The notes beneath the pieces are model-generated. The model saw only the letters and a program-made list of their open reading frames with translations. It was not told the origin of the DNA and ran no database searches. Below are positions 7,510 to 15,890 of a stretch of DNA of 64,000 bases, in pieces; position 1 is the first letter of the stretch; every line of letters starts with the position of its first letter. The translations under genes were made by a program, and so were the position numbers. The DNA lies in the NCBI RefSeq assembly GCF_011250565.1, contig NZ_JAANMS010000001.1, forward strand, positions 124,001-188,000. Reading direction: 5' to 3'. The DNA comes from Nocardioides sp. IC4_145 (GTDB taxonomy: Bacteria; Actinomycetota; Actinomycetes; Propionibacteriales; Nocardioidaceae).

Positions 7510-8133
7510 ATGAGCACCGAGAGCGCGACCCCGGCCGGAGCGACTGGCGCGACCGGAGCGACCGGCCGTCGCCGGGAGCTGCTGTCGATCGCCGCGGAGC
7601 TCTTCGCCGACCAGGGCTTCAAGAACACCACCGTCCGCGACATCGCCGACGCGGCCGGCATCCTCTCGGGCAGCCTCTACCACCACTTCGACTCCAAGGA
7701 GTCGATGGTCGACGAGATCCTGTCGTCGTTCCAGGCCGAGCTGTTCGCGGCGTACGACGAGGTGCTGCGCAGCGACGACGACGCGCGCACCAAGATCGAG
7801 CGGGCCGTGCGGCTGTCGTTCGAGGCGATCGACCGGCACCGGCACGAGGTGGCGATCTTCCAGAACGAGGCTGACTTCCTCGGCCAGCAGGAGCGCTTCG
7901 CCTACCTCGCGGAGCGCAACGCCCAGTCCCGGGACGTCTGGATCACGCTCCTCGAGGACGGGCTCCGGTCCGGTGCGCTGCGCGCCGACCTCGACGTCGA
8001 GCTGACCTACCGCTTCATCCGCGACACCGTCTGGGTGGCCGTGCGCTGGTACCGCCCCGGCGGCAAGCTCACCCACACCGACGTCGCGGACCAGTACCTC
8101 ACCATCCTCCTAGACGGGATCGCCCATGCCTGA
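7510..8133 (+). CDS. kstR2: TetR-family repressor KstR2
   Basis: This 207-aa regulator has an N-terminal TetR helix-turn-helix (TTVRDIADAAGILSGSLYHH at about 43-62) that is nearly identical to mycobacterial KstR2 as I recall it, and a matching C-terminal segment (YRFIRDTVWVAVRWYRPGGK). KstR2 represses the HIP catabolic genes and is released by HIP-CoA. Being inside the fadE30 operon downstream of the palindrome, it is likely autoregulated. The N-terminus has a low-complexity GATGATGATG stretch absent from the mycobacterial protein. Its last 8 bases overlap fadA6. Confidence 0.9.
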   Translation: MSTESATPAGATGATGATGRRRELLSIAAELFADQGFKNTTVRDIADAAGILSGSLYHHFDSKESMVDEILSSFQAELFAAYDEVLRSDDDARTKIERAVRLSFEAIDRHRHEVAIFQNEADFLGQQERFAYLAERNAQSRDVWITLLEDGLRSGALRADLDVELTYRFIRDTVWVAVRWYRPGGKLTHTDVADQYLTILLDGIAHA

Positions 8134-9289
8134 AGCATTCATCGTCGACGCTGTCCGCACGCCGACCGGCAAGCGCGGCGGCGCCCTCGCCGGCGTCCAC
8201 TCCGCCGACCTCGCCGCCCACTCGATCTCCGCGCTGGTCGACCGCACCGGCGTCGACCCGGGCGCCGTCGACGACGTGATCCTCGGCTGCTGCGACACGA
8301 TCGGCTCCCAGGCCGGCGACGTCGCGCGCACGGCCTGGCTCGTCGCGGGCCTGCCCGACCACGTGCCCGGCGTGACCATCGACCGGCAGTGCGGCTCCTC
8401 CCAGCAGGCGGTCCACTTCGCGGCCCAGGCGGTCATGTCCGGCACCCAGGACCTCGTGGTCGCCGGCGGGGTGCAGAACATGTCGGCCATCCCGATCTCC
8501 GCGGCGATGATCGTGGGCCAGCAGTACGGCTTCACCACGCCGTTCGCGGAGTCGCCGGGCTGGCAGAAGCGCTTCGGCGACCAGGAGGTCAGCCAGTTCC
8601 GCTCGGCCGAGATGATCGCCGAGAAGTGGGGTCACACCCGCGAGCAGCTCGAGGCCTACGCGTTGGCCTCCCACGAGCGGGCGCTGACCGCGATCGCCGA
8701 GGGCCGCTTCGAGCGCGAGGTCGTCCCGGTGACGCTGCCCGACGGCTCGACGTTCTCGGTCGACCAGTGCCCCCGGCAGACCTCGTTGGAGAAGATGGCG
8801 TCCCTCGAGCCGCTCGCCCCCGGCGGCCGGATCACCGCCGCGGTCGCCTCGCAGATCTGCGACGCCTCCTCGGCGATGCTCATCGCCTCCGAGCAGGCCG
8901 TCGCCGACCACGGCCTCACCCCCCGCGCCCGCGTCCACCACCTCTCCGTCCGCGGCGACGACCCGGTCTGGATGCTCACCGGCCCGATCCGCGCCACCCG
9001 CCACGCCCTGGAGAGGACCGGCCTCTCGGTCGACGACATCGACCTCTTCGAGTGCAACGAGGCCTTCGCCCCCGTCGTGCTCGCGTGGATGGAGGAGATC
9101 GGCGTCCCGCACGAGAAGGTCAACGTCAACGGCGGCGGCATCGCGCTCGGCCACCCGATCGGGGCCACCGGCACCCGCCTGATGACCACCCTGCTCAACG
9201 AGCTCGAGCGCACCGGCGGCCGCTACGGCCTGCAGACCATGTGCGAGGGCGGCGGCCAGGCGAACGTCACGATCCTCGAGCGGCTCTGA
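8126..9289 (+). CDS. fadA6: Acetyl-CoA acetyltransferase FadA6 (HIP pathway thiolase)
   Basis: This 387-aa thiolase has the nucleophilic Cys89 in IDRQCGSSQQA, the His motif ALGHPIGATG and the second Cys in TMCEGGGQAN, so all catalytic residues are present. In the KstR2 regulon FadA6 carries out a thiolytic step during breakdown of the ring-opened C/D-ring product (MOODA-CoA stage). It overlaps the kstR2 stop by 8 bp and ends the operon before a hairpin at 9296. Confidence 0.87.
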   Translation: MPEAFIVDAVRTPTGKRGGALAGVHSADLAAHSISALVDRTGVDPGAVDDVILGCCDTIGSQAGDVARTAWLVAGLPDHVPGVTIDRQCGSSQQAVHFAAQAVMSGTQDLVVAGGVQNMSAIPISAAMIVGQQYGFTTPFAESPGWQKRFGDQEVSQFRSAEMIAEKWGHTREQLEAYALASHERALTAIAEGRFEREVVPVTLPDGSTFSVDQCPRQTSLEKMASLEPLAPGGRITAAVASQICDASSAMLIASEQAVADHGLTPRARVHHLSVRGDDPVWMLTGPIRATRHALERTGLSVDDIDLFECNEAFAPVVLAWMEEIGVPHEKVNVNGGGIALGHPIGATGTRLMTTLLNELERTGGRYGLQTMCEGGGQANVTILERL

Positions 9290-9295
9290 GGGTCG

Positions 9296-9316
9296 GCGGG
9301 CGAAGTGTTCGTCCGC
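9296..9316. terminator. Hairpin between convergent fadA6 and the 124-aa membrane gene
   Basis: GCGGGCGAA and TTCGTCCGC form a 9-bp stem with one G/U-type pair and a GTG loop. It follows the fadA6 stop by 6 nt and can serve both converging operons. Confidence 0.5.
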
Positions 9317-9340
9317 AGCCCTGCCCCGGCCCGCCGCGGG

Positions 9341-9715
9341 TTAGGCCAGCACCATCCACACCCCGACGATGCCGGGGATGGTGCCGAGGAGCAGCCACGG
9401 GGAGAGCGGGTTCTTGCGGTGGATGGCGAGCGCGGCGGCCACGGCCATCACGCCGAACGCGCCGCCCAGCACGCACAGCCCGACCTGGGAGACGCGGTGC
9501 TCGTCGTCGATGACCAGGCCGGCGAAGACCAGGCCGATGGCGAGGTGCAGGATCGTCGTGGCGGCCAGGACCGAGAGCACGTAGCGCTGGACGATCTCGA
9601 TCGGCATCCCGCCCGGCTTCCCGCCCTTGCGGCGACGGGTCGGCTGCGGCGGACGCGGGTTGTCGGGATCCAGCAGGTGACGGGCCCTCCGGGGCGGCGG
9701 CGTGGGCGCGCTCAT
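9341..9715 (-). CDS. Small membrane protein (124 aa)
   Basis: The cytoplasmic N-terminus is Pro/Arg-rich (about residues 1-45, ending RRRKGGKPGG). Three hydrophobic segments follow at about 46-70, 78-97 and 105-124, the last containing PGIVGVWMVLA. I recognise no family motif. It overlaps the preceding 157-aa membrane gene by 4 nt (ATGA), so they are co-translated. It is the last gene of the minus-strand group below ipdC; a link to steroid catabolism is not evident from sequence. Confidence 0.7.
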   Translation of the reverse strand: MSAPTPPPRRARHLLDPDNPRPPQPTRRRKGGKPGGMPIEIVQRYVLSVLAATTILHLAIGLVFAGLVIDDEHRVSQVGLCVLGGAFGVMAVAAALAIHRKNPLSPWLLLGTIPGIVGVWMVLA

Positions 9716-10185
9716 GCCTCCGAGGGTACGGCGGCGGGCCGTCGTCCGGCCGTGAGGGTCACCACCAGCGCGACCCACGCCATGACCGTCACCAGCGCCG
9801 AGACGGCCATGGTCGTCGTGGTCGCCGCCCACACCCACTCGCGGTCGCCGAGCACCTCCACCAGCAGGGCGGTGTCGCTGTCCTCGGTGTCGCCGAAGTC
9901 GAACGAGAACGCTCCGAAGACGGACATCGCTGCCCACATCACCAGCTGCGCCTGCGCCTGGGGCCGCGTCAGCTCGCGACGCCCGCCGGGCTCCGCCCGC
10001 TGCGTCAGCGCGAGCACGCTCGTCACGAGCAGGCCGAGCAGCAGGACCGGCACGACGCTCACGAGGTAGACCAGCAGCATCCAGCCGCCGACCCCGAAGA
10101 GCATCCGGCCGCCCCACACCCACGCGACGAGCGCCAGGTTCGCCGGGACCATCCACAGCAGCACCGAGCGGGTCACGGCGGCCAC
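9712..10185 (-). CDS. Membrane protein of unknown function (157 aa)
   Basis: Four hydrophobic segments are visible (about 8-32, 36-60, 82-96 and 118-142). An acidic loop DFGDTEDSDTA lies between segments three and four. Start is GTG at 10185, one base after the upstream gene's stop; an in-frame GTG at 10176 is an alternative. It forms a tight operon with the PHP phosphoesterase upstream and the 124-aa membrane protein downstream. No family could be named. Confidence 0.7.
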   Translation of the reverse strand: MAAVTRSVLLWMVPANLALVAWVWGGRMLFGVGGWMLLVYLVSVVPVLLLGLLVTSVLALTQRAEPGGRRELTRPQAQAQLVMWAAMSVFGAFSFDFGDTEDSDTALLVEVLGDREWVWAATTTTMAVSALVTVMAWVALVVTLTAGRRPAAVPSEA

Positions 10186-10186
10186 C

Positions 10187-11521
10187 CTAGGCGGCCTCGA
10201 TCCACCAGGGGCTGGTGTACGCGACGCCGAGGTCGTTGCCGGGGTGGCCGTCGGGGCCCGGCGTGGCGTTGCGCTCGGCGGGGTCGGCGACCCGGAGCAG
10301 CACCCAGTCGCCGTCGGTCAGGTCGAGGGGCAGCCGGAAGCGGACGACCGGGCCGACCTCGAAGTCGACCACCCGCACCACCGCCGGCACCTCGGACCCC
10401 GGCCGCAGCACCTGGACGGTCAGCGGCCGGCCGCGCCACTCGCGGTCCCGGGCCAGGTCGAGCTCGAACGTGACCACACCGCGTCCGCGGGGGAGCCGCA
10501 GCACCGAGCCCATCCGGGAGCGTCGGCCCCCACGCGGGGTCGCCGTGGCGTCCACCCGCAGCCCCGAGGTCCGGGTCGCGAAGAACCGCCGCGCGCGCAT
10601 CGCCCGCTTCACGCCGGCTCGCGAGTGGTCGTCGACCCACAGTCCCGTGCGTCCCTTGCCCTCCGGGTGGCCCCAGTCGGTGCCGTGCTCGTCAGTCACG
10701 CCGGTGATGCCGGTGCGCCACCCCGCGCCGAGGCAGGCGACCAGCGGCGACGAGCGGCCGTCGGCGTACCCCTCGAAGAGGTAGTCGTCGCCCCGGTTGA
10801 ACAGCTCCAGCGACACCACGCGGTCGCGCACCCGGGGGTCGTGGTGGAACTCCTGGAAGCGCAGCGGCTCCCGCCCGGGGTGGTTGAAGCCGGCGAGCCC
10901 GTCCGCGCCGCCGTCGAGCACCAGCCCCGGCTCGCGCCGCAGCCAGTCGAGGAACGGCTGCATCAGGCCGGCCTGCAGCACGTCGACGTAGTGCTCGGTG
11001 AACCACACGTTCATGTGGCCGAGGAGCGGCTCGGACCACTCGAAGCCGCGGATCGCGGTGAAGGCGCCGTCCTGGTTCGCGGCGTCGGCGTACGCCGCGG
11101 TGCGCGCCCAGCCGCTGCGCGTGAGGCCGCCGAGCTGCTTGTACTCGTCCGGCAGGATCCCGGCGAGCAGGTCGCCCAGCAGGCTGTCGGAGATCGTCGC
11201 GTGGTCGGTCAGCGCGGCGACGTCCAGCCCGGCGCTGCGCATCGAGTCGAACGCGAGGGCCGGGTCGCCGTCACCGTCGGAGAGCAGCGTGTGGTTGTGC
11301 AGGTCGGCGTGGACCAGGCGCGTGCCGCGGGTGATCCGCGAGGTGCGCGAGGCGCCGCGGACCGCCTGCGTGCCGCTCGCGGCGACCGCCGGCGTGTCCG
11401 GGCCGAGTGCCTGGGCCATGAGCAGCCCGGCGCCGGCCGAGGCCAGGGCGGTACGCCGGGTGAACGGGCGGGTGGGCAGGCGTGGGGGCAGCGTGTGGCC
11501 GGCGGAGTGGTCGTCGCACAT
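10187..11521 (-). CDS. Tat-exported CehA/McbA-type PHP-domain metallohydrolase
   Basis: This 444-aa protein has a twin-arginine signal (FTRRTALASAGAGLLMAQAL, about 21-40). It is followed by a PHP-domain metal motif HADLHNHTLLSDGDG (about 70-84), LDVAALTDHA, a conserved GFEWSE and NHPGREP. This resembles the CehA/McbA family of metal-dependent hydrolases, which includes carbamate and phosphodiester-type hydrolases. Substrate is unknown. It lies 81 bp downstream of ipdC on the same strand and is tightly linked to two membrane-protein genes, so it may be its own exported unit rather than part of steroid catabolism. Confidence 0.75.
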   Translation of the reverse strand: MCDDHSAGHTLPPRLPTRPFTRRTALASAGAGLLMAQALGPDTPAVAASGTQAVRGASRTSRITRGTRLVHADLHNHTLLSDGDGDPALAFDSMRSAGLDVAALTDHATISDSLLGDLLAGILPDEYKQLGGLTRSGWARTAAYADAANQDGAFTAIRGFEWSEPLLGHMNVWFTEHYVDVLQAGLMQPFLDWLRREPGLVLDGGADGLAGFNHPGREPLRFQEFHHDPRVRDRVVSLELFNRGDDYLFEGYADGRSSPLVACLGAGWRTGITGVTDEHGTDWGHPEGKGRTGLWVDDHSRAGVKRAMRARRFFATRTSGLRVDATATPRGGRRSRMGSVLRLPRGRGVVTFELDLARDREWRGRPLTVQVLRPGSEVPAVVRVVDFEVGPVVRFRLPLDLTDGDWVLLRVADPAERNATPGPDGHPGNDLGVAYTSPWWIEAA

Positions 11522-11602
11522 GCCCGACCAACGCGCGTCTGCGAGCCGGGGTGACGGGCCGGGGGATGGACAGCGGGTGAACAGCCGGTCCCGGCTGGTC
11601 GC

Positions 11603-12670
11603 TCAGACGACGTACGACGCGGCGCGGCGCAGCTCGTCGGCCGCGCGGGTGACCACCCGGTCGACCAGCTCCTCGCAGGTCGGCAGGTCGTCGATGACGC
11701 CGACGACCTGGCCGCTGGCGAGCACGCCGGCGGTGGTGTCGCCCTCGACCAGGCCGGCCTTGAGCATCATCGGGGTGTTGGCGGCCAGGGCCATCTGGCC
11801 GAGCGTGCGGCCCTGCGCCTTGCGCATCTCGCGCCCGTCCTTGGCCAGCGCCAGCCAGCTCATGCCGGTGTCGCGCTTGAACTCCAGCGTGCGCCGGACG
11901 GTCGGGCCGAGCCGCTTGAGCGTGCCGGTCTCCTCGAGCTCGGCGACGAGGTCGGTGCGGAGCATGCGGTGCGGCATGCCGTCGACCTTCGCGGTCACGA
12001 CGGTGTCGGTGAGGCCGCGCTCGAGGTAGAGCCGCTTGACGGCGTCCGGCACCGCGCTGTCGCGGGTGAGGAGGAAGCGGGTGCCCATGCCGACCCCGGC
12101 GGCGCCGTACGACAGCGCGGCGGCGAGGCCGCGGCCGTCGAAGAACCCACCGGCCGCGATCACCGGGATGTCGACGGCGTCCAGCACGGTCGGCAGCAGC
12201 AGCGTGGTGGGGACCGGGCCGGTGTGGCCGCCGCCCTCGCCGCCCTGGACCATGACCGCGTCGGCGCCCCAGGAGGCGACCTTGACCGCGTGCTTGGCGG
12301 CGCCGATCGACGGCATCACGACGATGCCGTGCTCCTTGAGCATCGCGATGAGGTCCGGCTTCGGCGCGAGCGCGAACGACGCGACCTTGACGCCGTGGTC
12401 GATGAGCAGCCGGCAGCGGTCCTTCGCGTCGCCCGCGTCGGCGCGCAGGTTGACGCCGAACGGCTGGTCGGTGCGGCCCTTGACCTCGATGATCGCCTGC
12501 TCGAGCTCGGCGAAGGTCATCGTCGCGCTGGCGAGGATGCCCAGCCCGCCGGCGTTCGCGGTCCCGCTGACCAGGCGCGGGCCCGACACCCAGCCCATGC
12601 CGGTCTGCGCGACCGGGTGGCGGACGCCGGTGAGGTCCGTGAACGGCGTCCGGATCAGCTGGTCGATCAC
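11603..12670 (-). CDS. ipdC: IpdC, NMO-like flavoprotein of C/D-ring catabolism
   Basis: This 355-aa nitronate monooxygenase-type TIM-barrel flavoprotein has the N-terminal VAQTGMGWVSGPRLVSGTAN, QGGEGGGHTG near residue 143 and VIAAGGFFDGRGLAAALSYG near residue 172. The length equals that recalled for Rv3553. In M. tuberculosis and Rhodococcus IpdC is an FMN enzyme acting on HIP-CoA-derived thioesters in the KstR2 pathway. The GTG start at 12670 overlaps the ipdB stop (GTGA). It ends the echA20-ipdA-ipdB-ipdC operon. Confidence 0.87.
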   Translation of the reverse strand: MIDQLIRTPFTDLTGVRHPVAQTGMGWVSGPRLVSGTANAGGLGILASATMTFAELEQAIIEVKGRTDQPFGVNLRADAGDAKDRCRLLIDHGVKVASFALAPKPDLIAMLKEHGIVVMPSIGAAKHAVKVASWGADAVMVQGGEGGGHTGPVPTTLLLPTVLDAVDIPVIAAGGFFDGRGLAAALSYGAAGVGMGTRFLLTRDSAVPDAVKRLYLERGLTDTVVTAKVDGMPHRMLRTDLVAELEETGTLKRLGPTVRRTLEFKRDTGMSWLALAKDGREMRKAQGRTLGQMALAANTPMMLKAGLVEGDTTAGVLASGQVVGVIDDLPTCEELVDRVVTRAADELRRAASYVV

Positions 12671-13437
12671 TGGTCCGGGACCTCCTTGAAGCGCAGGCTC
12701 CTGGGGTCCAGCACCTCGCGGATGACGACCTGCTCCTCCATCGTGGGCTCGCGGGTGGTCGGCACGTCGGCCGGCACGTCGAGCTCGAACCCGGTCGCCG
12801 CGCACACCTCGTCGACCGTGACGCCGGGGTGGACGCTCAGCAGCCGCACGGTGTCGTCGGCACCCTTGACGTCGAGGACGGCGAGGTTGGTGACGATGCG
12901 GTGGATGTCGTTGAAGCGGGCCGCGCCCGGGCCGGCCTCCTTGGCCCGCTTCGGGCCGACGCCCGAGACGATGTCGACGGCCTCGACGAACACGCGGGCA
13001 GAGTGCTTGGGCACCCAGTACGACGTGCGGTTGTTGACCGTGTTGCCCGGCGCGCCGCGCGAGCCGAGCAGCTGGCGCGTGGGGCGGGCCCAGTCGCCGA
13101 TGGCCGAGATGTTCTGGTTGCCGTGCCGGTCGACCTGGGTCGCACCCATCATCACGTGCCGCTTGCCGTAGGCGATCACGTCGAAGACCTTGCGGAACGG
13201 GATCCAGCCCTCGACCACGTCGGCCGTGGCGAAGAGCGGGGGGACGCCCGCGAGGAAGAGGGCTTCGCCGTCGCTGATCACCAGGTCGGGGTTGGACGTC
13301 AGCTTGGCCAGACGCACGCCGAGCATCGGCAGCATGCCCATGGGGCTGGCGAAGATCTCGCCGTCGTCGCGGAACGCGTCGGCGATGGCCGCCGCGCAGA
13401 CGTCGGCGCGGGTCACGGTGCTGGCGTCGGTGCTCAC
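12667..13437 (-). CDS. ipdB: IpdB, beta subunit of COCHEA-CoA hydrolase
   Basis: This 256-aa CoA-transferase-like beta subunit contains DLVISDGEALFLAG, VMMGATQVDRHGNQN near residue 95 and GAPGNTVNN. IpdAB has a class I CoA-transferase fold but works as a hydrolase that opens the last steroid ring of COCHEA-CoA. The GTG start overlaps the ipdA stop by 4 nt, and its own stop overlaps ipdC in the same way, consistent with a stoichiometric complex. Confidence 0.88.
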   Translation of the reverse strand: MSTDASTVTRADVCAAAIADAFRDDGEIFASPMGMLPMLGVRLAKLTSNPDLVISDGEALFLAGVPPLFATADVVEGWIPFRKVFDVIAYGKRHVMMGATQVDRHGNQNISAIGDWARPTRQLLGSRGAPGNTVNNRTSYWVPKHSARVFVEAVDIVSGVGPKRAKEAGPGAARFNDIHRIVTNLAVLDVKGADDTVRLLSVHPGVTVDEVCAATGFELDVPADVPTTREPTMEEQVVIREVLDPRSLRFKEVPDQ

Positions 13438-14324
13438 TTGCCCTCCTCGGCGAACGCGGCGACAGCCGCCTGGTAGGCGTCCTCGTCGCCGGACAGGAAC
13501 CGCTGCTCGAAGGCCGCCCACTCCTCGTCCGACCCACCGGCCGCGGCGGCGTACGCCCGCTGGAACTTCTCGTCGCGCTCGTAGTCGGGCGTGCAGGTGG
13601 TGAAGTGCGCCCCGTTCGGCGTCTCGACGACGCCGCTGACCATCATCCGGTTCAGCAGCACCCGCTGGACGGGCGTGTCGACCGTCAGGCCGGCGGTGTC
13701 GACGACCTGCTCGCAGGAGACGAACGCGCGGTCGGCCGCCATGCAGGAGAGGTCGTCGAAGTACGGGTCGGGTCCGAGGTACGTCGCGTTGCCGTGCTTG
13801 TCGGCACGGTTCATGTGGACGAGGGCGACGTCGAGGCGGATCGCCGGCGCGGCGACCAGCTCCTCGTGGCCGTGGCCCTCGTCGTACGGGCTGGTGACCG
13901 TCTTGATCCACGGCTGGTTGACCAGCACGTCCGAGCCGAGGCCCGCCCGCATCGGCAGGAACGGCAGCCGCTCGGCGGCCGCGCGCAGGCCGGTCTGGAA
14001 CATCCCCTCGTCGAGCTCGACGACCTCCGGGATCGTCCCCTCCTGGCGTGCCCTCTGGAAGCTCGGCTCCAACGGGACCGAGTCGAGGGAGACGAACGCG
14101 AAGACGAGCTTGCGGATCTTGCCGGCACGCGCCAGCAGGCCGACGTCGGCGCCGCCCCAGCTGACGATCGTGAGGTCCTGGAGGTCGCTGCGGAGGATTG
14201 CGCGGACCAGGGCCATCGGCTTCCGTCGCGGTCCCCACCCGCCGATGCCGATGGTCATGCCGTCGCGCAGCTCGCCGACGACCTCGTCGATGCTCATCCG
14301 CTTGTCGCGGGGTCCCTTGCTCAC
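13434..14324 (-). CDS. ipdA: IpdA, alpha subunit of COCHEA-CoA hydrolase
   Basis: This 296-aa alpha subunit of the CoA-transferase superfamily has the N-terminal GMTIGIGGWGPRRKPMAL (about 22-39), SWGGADVGLLARAGKI and HMNRADKHGNATYLGPDPYF near residue 170. Together with IpdB it hydrolyses the cyclic beta-diketone-type CoA thioester formed after EchA20. The GTG start at 14324 forms a GTGA overlap with the echA20 stop. Synteny echA20-ipdA-ipdB-ipdC equals the mycobacterial KstR2 regulon. Confidence 0.88.
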   Translation of the reverse strand: MSKGPRDKRMSIDEVVGELRDGMTIGIGGWGPRRKPMALVRAILRSDLQDLTIVSWGGADVGLLARAGKIRKLVFAFVSLDSVPLEPSFQRARQEGTIPEVVELDEGMFQTGLRAAAERLPFLPMRAGLGSDVLVNQPWIKTVTSPYDEGHGHEELVAAPAIRLDVALVHMNRADKHGNATYLGPDPYFDDLSCMAADRAFVSCEQVVDTAGLTVDTPVQRVLLNRMMVSGVVETPNGAHFTTCTPDYERDEKFQRAYAAAAGGSDEEWAAFEQRFLSGDEDAYQAAVAAFAEEGK

Positions 14325-15076
14325 TTCTTCGCCTTCTCTGTCCCTGCGAACTCGTCACGGAGCTCGTCGCTGACGCCGGCGAGGTTGAGCTCGAAGGTGA
14401 AGCCCTGCTCGAACCGGTAGCTCTTGTTGACGTCGGTCGGGTCGATCCCGTTGAGCGCCTCCTTGGCCGCGCGCACGACGCGCGTGTCCTTCGCGGCGAT
14501 CTCGCCGGCGACCGTCATCGCGGCGTCGTCCAGCCGGTCGCGGGGGACCGTCTCGAGGACGCTGCCGAACTGGACGAGGTCCTTGGCCGGGATGGTGCGG
14601 GCGGTGAAGTAGAGGGTGCGCATCATGTGCTGGGGGACCAGCCGGGCCATGTGGGTCGCGGCGCCGAGCGCGCCCTGGTTGACCTCGGGGACGCCGAAAT
14701 AGGCGTCGTCGCTGGCAACGACGCAGTCGGCGTTGCCGACCAGGCCCACGCCGCCGCCGAGGCAGAAGCCGTTGACCGCCGCGATCACCGGGACCGAGCA
14801 CTCGTAGACGGCCTTGAACGCCGCGTAGCAGCCCTTGTTGGCGCCGATGAGGGCGTCGAAGCCCGTGGTGTTCTGCATCTCCTTGATGTCGACGCCCGCG
14901 TTGAAGCCGCGGCCCTCGGCGCGCAGGACCACCACGTGGGTGGCCTGGTCGCGGCTCGCCTCGTCGAGCGCGGCGGCGACGTCGAACCAGCCCTGCACCG
15001 TCAGGGCGTTGACCGGCGGGTGGTTCATGGTGATGACGCGGATCCCGTCCGCGCGGAGCTCCGAGGTGGTCGGCAT
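14321..15076 (-). CDS. echA20: EchA20, crotonase-family ring-opening hydrolase
   Basis: This 251-aa crotonase-fold enzyme has MNHPPVNALTVQGW, the oxyanion-hole segments GFNAGVDIKEM near residue 57 and NGFCLGGGVGLVGNADCVVA near residue 101, and a C-terminal FEQGFTFELNLAG. EchA20 hydrolyses the first C/D-ring in HIEC-CoA, giving the substrate of IpdAB. The ATG start at 15076 lies 7 nt below a TAGGTT -10 that overlaps the second palindromic operator, so it is leaderless and probably KstR2-controlled. Confidence 0.88.
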   Translation of the reverse strand: MPTTSELRADGIRVITMNHPPVNALTVQGWFDVAAALDEASRDQATHVVVLRAEGRGFNAGVDIKEMQNTTGFDALIGANKGCYAAFKAVYECSVPVIAAVNGFCLGGGVGLVGNADCVVASDDAYFGVPEVNQGALGAATHMARLVPQHMMRTLYFTARTIPAKDLVQFGSVLETVPRDRLDDAAMTVAGEIAAKDTRVVRAAKEALNGIDPTDVNKSYRFEQGFTFELNLAGVSDELRDEFAGTEKAKK

Positions 15077-15083
15077 GTGGGCC

Positions 15084-15089
15084 AACCTA
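15084..15089 (-). promoter_or_regulatory. -10 element (TAGGTT) of echA20, leaderless
   Basis: TAGGTT on the minus strand is 7 nt upstream of the echA20 ATG and is embedded in the left half of the operator. Confidence 0.6.
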
Positions 15090-15102
15090 GCATTTGCTTG
15101 GT
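15085..15102. promoter_or_regulatory. KstR2-type operator 2 (echA20 / SDR genes)
   Basis: ACCTAGCATTTGCTTGGT differs from the perfect palindrome at 5455 at two positions and lies between divergent echA20 and the first SDR gene, overlapping both -10 elements. Repetition at the two divergent HIP-pathway promoters supports it as the KstR2 site here. Confidence 0.75.
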
Positions 15103-15107
15103 ATGGT
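15102..15107 (+). promoter_or_regulatory. -10 element (TATGGT) of the SDR operon, leaderless
   Basis: TATGGT lies 6 nt before the ATG at 15114 and shares its first base with the operator. Confidence 0.6.
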
Positions 15108-15113
15108 CGCAGC

Positions 15114-15890
15114 ATGGTGATCCCACTCGACCTCGGCGGCCGCGTCGCCCTCGTCACCGGCGGCACGAAGGGCATCGGTCTCGGGATCACCCAGGCGCTC
15201 CTCGCCGCCGGCGCCGCGGTCGTCACCTGCTCCCGCTCCGACGCCGACCCCGTCCCCGGGGCCACCCACCTCGTCTGCGATGTGCGGGACGCCGACGCCG
15301 TGGAGCGGCTCGTGGCGGAGGTGGTCGCGGCCCACCGCCGGCTCGACGTGCTGGTCAACAACGCCGGCGGGGCGCCGCACGCACTGGCGGCGGAGGCGTC
15401 GCCGCGCTTCCACGACAAGGTCGTCGGGCTCAACCTGATGGCGCCGCTCGTCGCCGCGCAGGCGGCCAACCGGGTGATGCAGTCGCAGCCCGAGGGCGGG
15501 TCGATCGTCAACGTCTCGTCGGTCTCGGCGACCCGGCCCTCGCCGGGCACCGCGGCGTACGGCGCCGCCAAGGCCGGCCTCGACTCGCTCACGCGCTCGC
15601 TGGCGGTCGAGTGGGCGCCGCGCGTGCGGATGAACTCGATCGACGTGGGGCTGTGCCGCACCGAGAACACCGACGACCACTACGGCGGCGACGACGGGGT
15701 CGCCGCCATCGAGCGGACCATCCCGCTCGGCCGCATGGCGCGGCCCGAGGAGGTCGGCCACGTGGCGGCGTTCCTCGCGAGCGACCTCGCGTCGTACGTC
15801 TCCGGCGCTCGGATCGAGTGCCACGGCGGCGGCGAGCCGCCGGTCTTCCTGTCCGCCCTGACCTCCCCCTCGACCCAGGAGCAGAACTGA
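15114..15890 (+). CDS. SDR-family oxidoreductase of the KstR2 cluster (Rv3549c-like)
   Basis: This 258-aa short-chain dehydrogenase has the NAD(P)-binding TGGTKGIG (about 16-23), NNAGG and catalytic YGAAK near residue 145. It diverges from echA20 and is followed with a 1-nt overlap by a second SDR gene, the same pair as Rv3549c-Rv3548c in M. tuberculosis as I recall. It presumably oxidises or reduces a hydroxyl/keto group on a CoA-linked intermediate of ring degradation; the substrate cannot be assigned. Confidence 0.78.
   Translation: MVIPLDLGGRVALVTGGTKGIGLGITQALLAAGAAVVTCSRSDADPVPGATHLVCDVRDADAVERLVAEVVAAHRRLDVLVNNAGGAPHALAAEASPRFHDKVVGLNLMAPLVAAQAANRVMQSQPEGGSIVNVSSVSATRPSPGTAAYGAAKAGLDSLTRSLAVEWAPRVRMNSIDVGLCRTENTDDHYGGDDGVAAIERTIPLGRMARPEEVGHVAAFLASDLASYVSGARIECHGGGEPPVFLSALTSPSTQEQN

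Noticed and set aside
5302..8076. A 924-codon minus-strand frame opposite fadE30-ipdF-kstR2
   Set aside because: It is a shadow of well-recognised plus-strand genes and would run through the operator and promoter. No family motif is present.
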